A DNA stretch of 64,000 nucleotides, from positions 62,001 through 126,000 of the forward strand of contig CBDFKC010000003.1 in the NCBI GenBank assembly GCA_965248685.1, written 5' to 3'. Below, one piece after another: positions 26,754 through 34,922 of the stretch. The position numbers were made by a program, and so were the translations under genes. Under the pieces are notes generated by a model. That model was given only the letters and a program-made list of their open reading frames with translations, was not told the origin of the DNA and made no database searches. The DNA is from VYFG01 sp965248685 (GTDB lineage: Bacteria > Pseudomonadota > Gammaproteobacteria > Arenicellales > Poriferihabitantaceae). Position 1 is the first letter of the stretch; each line of letters starts with the position of its first letter.

Positions 26754-27224
26754 CTAACCGCGGCGATGCTCGTTTCGCCCGGACCTATACAGCTGGTTAC
26801 TCGCGTCGGCCCGGATCCATTCGCTATCGCCCAGTAGGTCATCCTTAATCACCTCTTCGGGTCGGCTTGCGATCTCGACAAGATTACCGCTGGGGTCGCG
26901 GCAAAACATCTGCATCGATCCTGAAGACAGACGACGAATTTTCCCCCAGGGCTCAATGTCGATTACGCCTGCTTTTTTCATACGCCGAAACACGATATTA
27001 AAATTATCAACAATAATGCAAAAATGGGCACGGAAAGGATGATTATCCTTATATTCATTCATGTGAATTTGCTGCTTACCGTCAAGCTTGAAAAACTGTG
27101 CCGGAAAATCGAGATCTGGTGTTTCATCTAGCTCCAGACCGATGAGATCCCGATAGAACGCGACACCGAGATCCAGGTCATCGACCATGATATTGACGTG
27201 TTGCAAAATTCGGCTGCTGCTCAT
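26754..27224 (-). CDS. VOC family (glyoxalase/dioxygenase-like) protein
   Basis: 156 residues, one vicinal-oxygen-chelate domain built of two beta-alpha-beta modules. LQHVNIMVDDLDLGVAFYRDLIGLEL carries the first metal His, FRAHFCIIVDN the second module start, and QMFCRDPSGNLVEIASRP the C-terminal metal Glu. Such proteins act as lyases, isomerases or dioxygenases on small molecules. The operon setting suggests a sugar-derived substrate, but this is not shown. The last ~15 residues are charged and have no family match. Confidence 0.85.
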   Translation of the reverse strand: MSSSRILQHVNIMVDDLDLGVAFYRDLIGLELDETPDLDFPAQFFKLDGKQQIHMNEYKDNHPFRAHFCIIVDNFNIVFRRMKKAGVIDIEPWGKIRRLSSGSMQMFCRDPSGNLVEIASRPEEVIKDDLLGDSEWIRADASNQLYRSGRNEHRRG

Positions 27225-27230
27225 AGCGAA

Positions 27231-27350
27231 TTACTCAGATTGAACCGGCTTCGTATACTTGGATACGAAATCCCGGCCGATTGTTAGTCCCCAGCCCGGT
27301 TGGTCAGGGGCCCTGACATCGCGGATTCCATTTCCTGAATACTTCTCCAT
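27231..27350 (-). pseudogene. Vestigial ORF (39 aa) between two sugar-operon genes
   Basis: The frame begins on the base after the stop of the TIM-barrel gene and ends six bases before the VOC gene. The sequence NGIRDVRAPDQPGWGLTIG, followed by RDFVSKYTKP, resembles the C-terminal tail of sugar acid dehydratases of the enolase superfamily. It appears to be what remains after deletion of a larger gene. The match is short, so the family is uncertain. Confidence 0.35.
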
Positions 27351-28235
27351 CTAAAGCAGTGGCACCATGTGCTGGCAAGCACGTTTAACCATCTCTGTGT
27401 AGAACTCTTCGCTTAATAAACTGCTGCCGTGATCCTCGATGAATTTTAACTGCTCCGGCGATATATCCACTGGTTTGGTTTCTACCTGGTCGGGCCATTT
27501 TGTCACCGGGGTTCGATCCACGGGAGTAACAAACTCGAGCGTCATACCACCGTCATAGCCGATCGATTTCAGCGTGGCCACAATTTCCTGCCAGTTGAGT
27601 TGCCCCATGCCAGGCGGCATGCGATTGTTGTCGGCGACGTGAAAATCAACCAGCAAATCTCCTGCAGTTCGAATGGACTCGTGAAAATCTTCTTCTTCGA
27701 TATTCATATGGAAAGCATCGAGGCAGACACCGCAGTTGGGACCCACGGCTTTCGCCAGCTCCACGGCTTGATCCGCGCGGTTGAGAAAATAGGTTTCAAA
27801 TCGATTGAGCGGTTCCAGTGCCATCCGTATGCCATAGGATTCGGTCAGTTCATAGACCTCCTTTAAGCCGTCGGTAACCCACTGCCATTCTTCCTCTGGA
27901 GTACCATCGGGTGTGACCTTGCCAACCGTCGCGGGTACTACGGTCAATTCCGAGCCTTCGAGTTCATGAATCATGGTCGCAACGCGTTTCATGTAATTGA
28001 CCGTCGCGGCACGTTGAGCTTCATCTTTTGCCGCGAGGTTGCGATCACCGAGGGTCAGGGTGACCGAACCCCAGCAGAACATATTCAGTTCTTTCAGAAT
28101 TTTGCGAACTTCTTTCGAGTCATACTGATCGGGTTCACCGCTGATTTCGATGCTTTGTAAGCCATACTGTTTACCGCGCCGAAGCGTAGTTTCCACCGGC
28201 TCGGCGCGCATCCAGTTGTGAGTTGATAAGTGCAT
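27351..28235 (-). CDS. Sugar phosphate isomerase/epimerase (TIM barrel), second copy
   Basis: 294 residues of the xylose isomerase-like TIM barrel. IRMALEPLNRFETYFLNRADQAVELAKAVG has the first metal Glu, CGVCLDAFHMNIEEEDF the Asp and His, LVDFHVADNNRMPPGMGQLNW the next His, and GMTLEFVTPVD the last Glu. These residues match the tagatose/psicose 3-epimerase and hydroxypyruvate isomerase subgroups. It is distinct from the barrel gene at 25535. It lies 48 bases downstream of the ATPase gene. Confidence 0.88.
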   Translation of the reverse strand: MHLSTHNWMRAEPVETTLRRGKQYGLQSIEISGEPDQYDSKEVRKILKELNMFCWGSVTLTLGDRNLAAKDEAQRAATVNYMKRVATMIHELEGSELTVVPATVGKVTPDGTPEEEWQWVTDGLKEVYELTESYGIRMALEPLNRFETYFLNRADQAVELAKAVGPNCGVCLDAFHMNIEEEDFHESIRTAGDLLVDFHVADNNRMPPGMGQLNWQEIVATLKSIGYDGGMTLEFVTPVDRTPVTKWPDQVETKPVDISPEQLKFIEDHGSSLLSEEFYTEMVKRACQHMVPLL

Positions 28236-28283
28236 TGATTTTCTCCTATTCAGTGTTAATGGTAAATATACCCGTATTTGATC

Positions 28284-29366
28284 TCAGGTATGGTGCAGGC
28301 TATCACCCGATTCGCCATCAAAAAGAATGACTTTACTGGGGTTCCAGGCAAATCGAATGGTCTCATCAGCAACAACCTTAAGTTTTGCGGAAGCGGTGGC
28401 ACGCAGTTTATTATCACCGACCATCAAGGTTAGAATTTTTTCAACTCCGTGGTTCTCCACATCGTAGACAGATGCCTCAATGGGTGCACCAGATTCAATA
28501 TGAATATCTTCAGGGCGAATGCCAAATGTCAGGGAACGATTATCGGTTTCAGTCCCAGGTTTTAAACGTTGTGCAACGGGAAGCTCAAATCTTTCTGGAA
28601 TAACGATGGCTTTGCCTTCAGACATTTGACCATCAAATAAATTCATCGTTGGCGAACCCACAGAACGAGCAACAAACGTATTACAGGGGTTATTGTAGAT
28701 ATCATGGGGCGTATCTACCTGAACAAGCCTACCTTCATTTAGGACTCCAACACGGTCTCCCAGTGACATAGCTTCTACCTGATCATGGGTTACAAACAAA
28801 AATGTCTCACCCAGGTTCATATGAAGGTCTTTGAGCTCCTGTCGCAATACCTCACGCAACTTTGCATCAAGCGCAGAAAGTGGCTCATCCATTAAGAAGA
28901 CATTTGGTTTTCGAACAATCGCCCTGCCAATGGACACACGCTGCATTTCTCCACCGGAAAGTCGGTCTGTTTTGCGCTCCAGCAAGTGCTCGATGTGCAA
29001 AGTCTTGGCGACCTTTGCAATATTCTCATCAATATCGCTCTGATTCATCAGGCGAATTTTAGATTTAAGTGGAAATTCCAGATTCTGACGAACCGTATAC
29101 CTTGGATACAGGGAATACTGTTGAAGCACCAATGCTACATCACGTTCCGCGGCACCCCAGGTTGTTACGTCGATATCATCAATAAAAATCTGACCCTCGG
29201 TTGGTGCTTCCAGTCCTGAAACAATCCGCAGCGTCGTGGTTTTTCCCGCTCCAGTTTCACCTAAAAGAACAAAAAACTGTCCATCAGGAATTTCCAGGCT
29301 AAGGCCACTCAGGGCAATGTCGTTCCCGTACTTTTTTGTAATGTTTCTTAGCTCAATATTGGCCAT
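28284..29366 (-). CDS. Sugar ABC transporter ATP-binding protein (MalK/UgpC type), subunit B
   Basis: 360 residues. Walker A is LGETGAGKTTTLRIVSGLE (Glu replaces the usual Ser after Gly), the signature is LSGGEMQRVSIGRAIVRKPN, Walker B is VFLMDEPLSALDAK and the switch His is in LFVTHDQVEAMSLGD. A C-terminal TOBE domain has the LTFGIRPEDIHIE motif. It overlaps the first ATPase gene at TAATG, so the importer uses two different ATPases. The cargo is likely the operon's sugar. Confidence 0.93.
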   Translation of the reverse strand: MANIELRNITKKYGNDIALSGLSLEIPDGQFFVLLGETGAGKTTTLRIVSGLEAPTEGQIFIDDIDVTTWGAAERDVALVLQQYSLYPRYTVRQNLEFPLKSKIRLMNQSDIDENIAKVAKTLHIEHLLERKTDRLSGGEMQRVSIGRAIVRKPNVFLMDEPLSALDAKLREVLRQELKDLHMNLGETFLFVTHDQVEAMSLGDRVGVLNEGRLVQVDTPHDIYNNPCNTFVARSVGSPTMNLFDGQMSEGKAIVIPERFELPVAQRLKPGTETDNRSLTFGIRPEDIHIESGAPIEASVYDVENHGVEKILTLMVGDNKLRATASAKLKVVADETIRFAWNPSKVILFDGESGDSLHHT

Positions 29367-30475
29367 TAGAGTTTCACTCCAAATGAACTACCGCTGGATG
29401 TGTCGAAGAAATGTGTCTGGGTCGGATCAAGTTTTGCCCAAACCTGTGTTCCAACTTCGTCTACAAATCCAGAAGGAGTTCTGGCTCGAATGAGTTTTGA
29501 TCCAATTTTCAAATCAATAATGTCATGGGAACCCAGTGGCTCAATGATGTGTGCTTCAACGGGAATGTACCCTGTTTGGCCAGTCAGGCTGATATCAATA
29601 TTTTCGGGGCGAATACCCAATGCTATACTTTCCCGCGCTGCACCCTGGCTATCAAGTTGACCTGTCAATTCCTTAGGGAAGCTAAAACCCTCTGAAGAAT
29701 CACCAAGAATCACGCTGCTTTCATCGTTTTGTTCACTTATCAGAACGTCGGAAACATTCATCACGGGGCTACCGACAAACTGTGCAACGAACAGGTTAAC
29801 CGGATTTTCATAAACTTCCTGCGGAGAACCAATTTGCTGTAACGTGCCATCGTGCATAATCACGATACGATCAGCTAACGACATGGCTTCAGTCTGATCA
29901 TGAGTCACATAAATTGTTGTTGATCCCTGCTTAGCATGCAAACGTTTAATTTCAATGCGCATGTCTTCACGCAATTTTGCATCAAGCGCACCGATGGGTT
30001 CATCCATCAATAATGCCTTCGGGTTACGCACTAGCGCCCTACCGATGGCCGTGCGTTGCATATCACCACCTGAAATGGCTGATGGGCGTCTGGTTAACAA
30101 CGGTGTGATCTGCAAAATATCAGCAACCCGCCTAACGTTTAGATCTATTTCAGATTTGCTGACACCCGTTGCTCTAAGGGGAAACGCCATATTCTCGTAA
30201 ACCGTCATATGTGGATAAAGAGCAAAAGACTGGAAAACAAAAGCAATGTCCCGCGTTTCCGCTTTTTTATCCTGCACGGGGTTTCCGTCTATAAGGATTT
30301 CACCACTGTCTATGGTTTCAAGTCCGGCAATTGAACGCAGGGTTGTTGTTTTCCCGCAACCGGACGCTCCGAGGAAAACTATAAATTCGTTATCCTCAAT
30401 GGTTAAATTCACATTGTTGATAACATGGAATTCACCAAAATATTTGTCCACGTTACGCAGTTCTATCTGTGCCAT
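29366..30475 (-). CDS. Sugar ABC transporter ATP-binding protein (MalK/UgpC type), subunit A
   Basis: 369 residues. Walker A is FLGASGCGKTTTLRSIAGLE, Walker B ALLMDEPIGALDAK, switch His YVTHDQTEAMSLAD. The signature segment reads AISGGDMQRTAIGRALVRNPK, so the conserved LSGGQ Leu and Gln are changed (Ala-Ile and Asp); this is seen in paired, asymmetric ATPases. The TOBE part has IALGIRPENIDIS. It works with the second ATPase as a heterodimer, by inference. The small membrane protein gene precedes it by five bases. Confidence 0.93.
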   Translation of the reverse strand: MAQIELRNVDKYFGEFHVINNVNLTIEDNEFIVFLGASGCGKTTTLRSIAGLETIDSGEILIDGNPVQDKKAETRDIAFVFQSFALYPHMTVYENMAFPLRATGVSKSEIDLNVRRVADILQITPLLTRRPSAISGGDMQRTAIGRALVRNPKALLMDEPIGALDAKLREDMRIEIKRLHAKQGSTTIYVTHDQTEAMSLADRIVIMHDGTLQQIGSPQEVYENPVNLFVAQFVGSPVMNVSDVLISEQNDESSVILGDSSEGFSFPKELTGQLDSQGAARESIALGIRPENIDISLTGQTGYIPVEAHIIEPLGSHDIIDLKIGSKLIRARTPSGFVDEVGTQVWAKLDPTQTHFFDTSSGSSFGVKL

Positions 30476-30480
30476 ACCCT

Positions 30481-30681
30481 TTACCCCTCATCCTTGACTG
30501 AATAATCTTCCGGGGCAATTTTGGACGTAACCATAAACGAGATCAAACCAATGATTATCATGGTAAGGCCATAGCGATGGAGAAATAAATTCCAGGGTTG
30601 ACACAATGCAACGATGCCAAAAATCATGAGAGATTGAGCACCAGGCGCAAAATATTTTTGATTCATTTCTCGAAAAGTCAT
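30481..30681 (-). CDS. Small membrane protein of the sugar ABC transporter operon (66 aa)
   Basis: 66 residues with two membrane helices (SLMIFGIVALCQPWNLFL and LTMIIIGLISFMVTS) and short charged ends. No named family is recognised. The ATG overlaps the permease stop by four bases, and an ATPase gene follows five bases later, so it is made together with the transporter. Accessory two-helix proteins occur in some ABC importer operons with paired ATPases (for example glycerol importers with a DUF2160 protein), but the sequence is not the same. Accessory function is inferred. Confidence 0.7.
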   Translation of the reverse strand: MTFREMNQKYFAPGAQSLMIFGIVALCQPWNLFLHRYGLTMIIIGLISFMVTSKIAPEDYSVKDEG

Positions 30682-31637
30682 TTTCGTATCGCTCCAAAAG
30701 ACATACCACGAAGCAGGTGGTTACGAAGCAGGAATGTGAATATAGCGACTGGTATCAGAAACAGTAATGTCCCTGCCGCTATAACAGTCCAATCCGGCAA
30801 GCCTGAACCAATCTGACTAGGAATAAACGGCGGCGCAGTCTGTGCCCTGCGGTTTGTCATGATCAAAGCGAAAGCATACTCGTTCCACGCTGTGATAAAA
30901 CAAAATACAGCAGTTGCGGCAATGCCTGTGGCGGCCTCTGGAAGGACAATTTTGAAGAATGCCTGCATACGTGTATAGCCATCGACAAGGGCAGCATCTT
31001 CATACTCTCTCGGAATTTCGTCAATAAAACCTTTCATCAGCCAAACTGCGAAAGACAGATTGAATGCGGTATATAATATGATCAGTCCAAGATGGGTGTC
31101 ATTTAGTCCGACCACCCTGTACATAAGAAACATCGGTATGGCCACCACCACGGGAGGAAGCATGCGGGTTGAGAGGATAAAGAACAACCAGTCATCCTCT
31201 CCTGCTATCTTAAATCGCGAGAATCCATATGCGGTCAGTGTTCCCATCCCCACCGCTAATATCGTACTGATAATAGCCACGATCAACGAGTTTAGGAAAC
31301 GACTCGGGTAACCCGAAAGACGAATTTTTCCTTTGCCGGTACGCACGACCTTCTCACCGCCATCAAAAACCATTCTTTCCCACCAGGGGGCGGCAGCATA
31401 GATATCAGGATCTACCGCTTCGCGAAGCTGCGATCGTTTTGTCATCAATTTGACCATGGGTGAAATCTCGGGCGAGAAAACAACCGTTGGTGGCACTGTG
31501 GTCGCCAAAATACGTGGCTTGAATGCCGTTGATGTAATCCAGTAAATCGGGGCCAGGAATATTAACGTCGCAATTAATGCACCAATTATTGCGGCCTTAT
31601 CGAGGGCGAGTTCACCCTTAGTACTTACGCCAGCCAT
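30678..31637 (-). CDS. Sugar ABC transporter permease (MalG type)
   Basis: 319 residues, six membrane helices, with the EAA loop EYEDAALVDGYTRMQAFFKIVLPEAATG that docks on the ATPases. An unusually large N-terminal periplasmic segment (about residues 45-110: TTVPPTVVFSPEISPM ... YPSRFLNSL) separates helix 1 from helix 2. It partners with the MalF-type gene two bases upstream. The stop overlaps the small membrane protein start. Confidence 0.93.
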   Translation of the reverse strand: MAGVSTKGELALDKAAIIGALIATLIFLAPIYWITSTAFKPRILATTVPPTVVFSPEISPMVKLMTKRSQLREAVDPDIYAAAPWWERMVFDGGEKVVRTGKGKIRLSGYPSRFLNSLIVAIISTILAVGMGTLTAYGFSRFKIAGEDDWLFFILSTRMLPPVVVAIPMFLMYRVVGLNDTHLGLIILYTAFNLSFAVWLMKGFIDEIPREYEDAALVDGYTRMQAFFKIVLPEAATGIAATAVFCFITAWNEYAFALIMTNRRAQTAPPFIPSQIGSGLPDWTVIAAGTLLFLIPVAIFTFLLRNHLLRGMSFGAIRK

Positions 31638-31638
31638 C

Positions 31639-32544
31639 CTAACGCTCCTTCACTTTGTTGAGATATTTTACATAGATATTGGTTATTGCCAGGACCATTA
31701 TCAGAACGATATAAGCTAGTGCACAGGACATCCCGGTCTGCCACTCCTGGAAAGCCATTTTGTACAGACGGATTGCTATAAGTTCTGTTGTTGGTTGACT
31801 CGAAAGGATATAGGCCAGATCAAATGTCTTAAAAGCCTCCATGGTTCTGAAAATGATAGCGATCATCAAAATTGGAGCGACCAGTGGCAAAGTTATTCGG
31901 AAGAATGTATATAGAGATCCGGCTCGATCGATGGCTGCTGCCTCATATAAATGCTTGGGAACAGCGGATAAACCTGCCAACGACAATAACATCACAAAGG
32001 GCGACCACATCCAGATATCTGTGATCGCGATAGCATAAAGGGCTACATCGGGGTCGGCTAACCATTCAAATGTACCTAGCCCGAGAGCGTAATTAATAAT
32101 GCCGAATGAAGGGTCATACAGCAATTTCCAAAACAAACCAACAACAGCCATTGACAGCATCATTGGCAACATCAATAACGTGGTTAGAAGGCCTTTAAAC
32201 GGAATCTCTCGATTTAAAAGCATGGCTACTCCAAAGCCGACAATGACCTGGCCGGAAACGGAAATGAGAACGTACTTGGCTGTAATGGCAAAGTTCACCC
32301 AAATAAATTCATCGTTCAATAGTTCTCTGTAATTAGCCAATCCAACAAACTTCGCCGGAGCATTTGTCGAGGCGCGAAAATCCGTAAAGGAATATCCGAG
32401 GGAATAAAGCAGAGGGAAAATGTTAAACACAATCAAGAAAACGATTGATGGAATTATGAATAAATTCCGAATGGATAGATCGCTCATTCCGCGGGTAGCA
32501 CCCCTTGATTTTGGGTCAAGTTGTGCAATAACAGCCTTACTCAC
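31639..32544 (-). CDS. Sugar ABC transporter permease (MalF type)
   Basis: 301 residues with six membrane helices. NLFIIPSIVFLIVFNIFPLLYSLGYSFTDF is a typical first helix and YEAAAIDRAGSLYTFFRITLPLVAP is the EAA loop. The start codon is GTG at 32544; no ATG lies close by in frame. It forms the heterodimeric channel with the MalG-type protein. The gene follows the solute-binding protein gene by 90 bases. Confidence 0.93.
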   Translation of the reverse strand: MSKAVIAQLDPKSRGATRGMSDLSIRNLFIIPSIVFLIVFNIFPLLYSLGYSFTDFRASTNAPAKFVGLANYRELLNDEFIWVNFAITAKYVLISVSGQVIVGFGVAMLLNREIPFKGLLTTLLMLPMMLSMAVVGLFWKLLYDPSFGIINYALGLGTFEWLADPDVALYAIAITDIWMWSPFVMLLSLAGLSAVPKHLYEAAAIDRAGSLYTFFRITLPLVAPILMIAIIFRTMEAFKTFDLAYILSSQPTTELIAIRLYKMAFQEWQTGMSCALAYIVLIMVLAITNIYVKYLNKVKER

Positions 32545-32634
32545 GATCGGCTCCCTCTAAATAGTATGGTTAAAATCAATAATTCTAAATATAACGAGGG
32601 AGAGTAAAATTCGCTCTCCCTCACATAGCCAGAC

Positions 32635-33945
32635 TTACTTGATACGTCCATACTTGGTGAAGATTTTTTCCCAATCAGCAGCAACAGCATCAAGTGCTTC
32701 TTTCGCTGTTCCTTTATCGCCAACAACATATGGGTAAATACGTTGATTGAGCTTTGAGAGAAGTTCAGCAAACTCAGGCACAGCCCAGAAATCTTTTACC
32801 TTAAACATAGTTTGATAAAAGGCTTCATTGTATGGTGTTGCATTGCGGAATTCTTCAGAAGAAAGGGTCTTAGCGTGTGCAGTATATCCGCCAAGATCAG
32901 CCCATCTTTTCTGAACGTCATCTTTAATAAACCATTCCAGGAATTTGAAAGCTTCTTCCTGATTATCAGAGTAAGAAACAACAGAAATTCCTTGTCCACC
33001 AAGAGCAGCAAACTGATCACCGTCCGGTCCAGCTGGATTAGCAAAGAACCCGGTACTTTTAGCATGGGGGTTTGTTGCTTCATTAAGCAGCGCTGGAAAG
33101 AAAGCAAAATAGTTCATGCTCATTGCGGCCAAACCTTCGGTAATAGCCTGGTTATTTTCTACGAAGAATGTTTTGGCCCAACCGGGAGGAGTTTTTGAAT
33201 ACAATTCCTTATATGCTTCCAAAGCGGCGATCGATTTATCACTATTGATGTAGCCCTGAACCTGGTATGTTTCAGGGTCACCTAATTCACCACCGTAAGA
33301 AAACAGGGCGTTTTCGAAACCCATTGCCATCGCATCGTAGGAATTATCGGTATAGATCGCTACGCCATACCGCTTTTCAGCTGGGCGATGAAAGAACTCA
33401 GATATTTCTAGCAACTGTTTCCAGTCTTTTGGTGGGGCGAGATCATAGCCATACTTTGATTTAAAGTTAGCCATTTCAGTAGCATCTTCGAACCAATCTT
33501 TCCTATAGGACCAGCCAACAGCATCACCTTCAGCAGGTACAGCCCAGAATTTTCCGGAGTTACCAGGGTATTCTGCGTAATACTTTACTGTTGCAGGCGC
33601 CATAACTTCGCCAAGGTTATGTTTGTTGAAAAAATCAGTTAAATCCACATAGTGACCACCGGTTGAGGCAGCACCGAGCCACTGGCTATCACCCACGATC
33701 AAGTCATAAGAGTTGCCTCTGGCGTTAAATTCTGTGAAAGCTTTGGTCTGGAAATCTGACCAGGGTGTTGTTTCGACCGTAACAGAAACACCGGATACTT
33801 CTTCGTATTCGTTTACCAGTTCCTGTAGATAATTTGCTGGATCCCACTCGGCCCAGAAAATGGTCAGTTCTTGCGCCTGAACGGGTGCCGTGCTCGCAAG
33901 AGTTAATACAATTCCGGCCACGATACCGGTTAGCTTGTTTCTCAT
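32635..33945 (-). CDS. Periplasmic solute-binding protein, family 1 (sugar ABC transporter)
   Basis: 436 residues. Signal peptide MRNKLTGIVAGIVLTLASTAPVQA is followed by ELTIFWAEWDPANYLQELVNEYEEVSGVSVTVETTPW, the start of the first lobe of a family 1 binding protein, and later by GGQGISVVSYSDNQEEAFKFLEWF, typical of lobe 2. It captures the substrate for the importer. The ribosome site AGGAG lies nine bases before the ATG, the strongest in the operon, which suits a highly expressed binding protein. With xylA and xylB downstream a pentose is a likely cargo. Confidence 0.93.
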   Translation of the reverse strand: MRNKLTGIVAGIVLTLASTAPVQAQELTIFWAEWDPANYLQELVNEYEEVSGVSVTVETTPWSDFQTKAFTEFNARGNSYDLIVGDSQWLGAASTGGHYVDLTDFFNKHNLGEVMAPATVKYYAEYPGNSGKFWAVPAEGDAVGWSYRKDWFEDATEMANFKSKYGYDLAPPKDWKQLLEISEFFHRPAEKRYGVAIYTDNSYDAMAMGFENALFSYGGELGDPETYQVQGYINSDKSIAALEAYKELYSKTPPGWAKTFFVENNQAITEGLAAMSMNYFAFFPALLNEATNPHAKSTGFFANPAGPDGDQFAALGGQGISVVSYSDNQEEAFKFLEWFIKDDVQKRWADLGGYTAHAKTLSSEEFRNATPYNEAFYQTMFKVKDFWAVPEFAELLSKLNQRIYPYVVGDKGTAKEALDAVAADWEKIFTKYGRIK

Positions 33946-33956
33946 TTCTATTTCTC

Positions 33957-34139
33957 CTAGTTTAATTGCTCTACCATTTGAGCAGAGGTGGTTTCAGGTA
34001 ACTGCGTATTTTGCAGATCGCCAAAATTAAAATCTGATTCCTGCTTATATCGTTTGTTGCATTTTTCGGACTCCAATAAAAACATTTCTATTGGTATTGT
34101 ATTTACTGGCTTTTCAAAAATTGGCGGAAGGTCATTCAT
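33957..34139 (-). CDS. Possible 60-aa protein between regulator and binding-protein genes
   Basis: An ATG-started frame fills the gap between the TetR gene stop and the binding-protein ribosome site. The product is hydrophilic (MNDLPPIFEKPVNTIPIEMF at its start), with no signal peptide and no recognised family. It may be real or may be the operon leader. I treat it as doubtful. Confidence 0.3.
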   Translation of the reverse strand: MNDLPPIFEKPVNTIPIEMFLLESEKCNKRYKQESDFNFGDLQNTQLPETTSAQMVEQLN

Positions 34140-34158
34140 ATTTTTTATTTAGCGGTCG

Positions 34159-34794
34159 CTATTTGTTCGACTCTTCTAATGCCTTTTCGATTATCGCCCT
34201 GGCTGCCCATTGAATGGTGGCCTGGGTTTCTTTAGAACTTAGTTGGCCAATATCTTTCAAAACAATTATGGCTTCAATCCCAAACAGTAAAGACAATGCT
34301 TTAACCAGCTTTGTACTCTGTTTTGCTGACAAGTCTTTTTTCAGTGGGGCAATTAATTTTTTCAATACCTCAATTCGATGACCGCGCTTTAGTTCGTGCT
34401 CGACTTCTTTAAAATTCCCGACATTTTTCGATCGAATATCCAAAGAATGCTGTAGCGCTGCCCTGAAAGTTGCTTCAAATTCAAAGATTCTCGGTAAAGA
34501 TGAGTTAAAAAAATCATTCATCCGAGTGTCCATATTGGTATCTTCGGAATCCCATATGAGAATGGGGCCTAACGCTTCTTCGACTACTGCTTGTATCAAA
34601 GCGGCCTGGCTTGGAAAGTATCTATATGCTGTTGCTCTGGAGACTTCTGCAGCAACTGCCGTATCGCTGATTGATGGCGTGACACCATCTTGCATCAATC
34701 TGATAGCGGTTTCCATCATCAATCGACGTGTCCTCACACTAGCCCCGCGCTCAGCGTTAGGCTGGTGACTTTTAGTTTGACGTGAGACGCGCAT
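34159..34794 (-). CDS. TetR/AcrR family transcriptional regulator
   Basis: 211 residues. The N-terminal DNA-binding domain (about residues 20-65) contains ISDTAVAAEVSRATAYRYFPSQAALIQAVVEEAL, a helix-turn-helix of TetR type. The C-terminal helical domain would bind an effector. It stands at the head of the sugar operon and divergent from the Tm-1-like genes, so it probably controls one or both from the 128-base gap. No XylR-type regulator is present in the window. Confidence 0.9.
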   Translation of the reverse strand: MRVSRQTKSHQPNAERGASVRTRRLMMETAIRLMQDGVTPSISDTAVAAEVSRATAYRYFPSQAALIQAVVEEALGPILIWDSEDTNMDTRMNDFFNSSLPRIFEFEATFRAALQHSLDIRSKNVGNFKEVEHELKRGHRIEVLKKLIAPLKKDLSAKQSTKLVKALSLLFGIEAIIVLKDIGQLSSKETQATIQWAARAIIEKALEESNK

Positions 34795-34816
34795 ATCGTT
34801 ATTATACTCACGTCTC
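34779..34816. promoter_or_regulatory. Candidate TetR operator in the divergent gap
   Basis: GACGTGAG (34779-34786) and CTCACGTC (34807-34814) are perfect inverted copies around the tetR start codon, and the partly overlapping GAGACG/CGTCTC pair extends to 34816. The arms are 20 bases apart, wider than a typical TetR site, so assignment is tentative. Confidence 0.35.
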
Positions 34817-34922
34817 TAAAAGAAGCAACCATCTTTTTTTTGGACTGTGCAACAACCGCAATATGCCATATAAACAACACTGGCCTAAAATGCGAATCAG
34901 ATCATGCCAACAGAACGATTAA

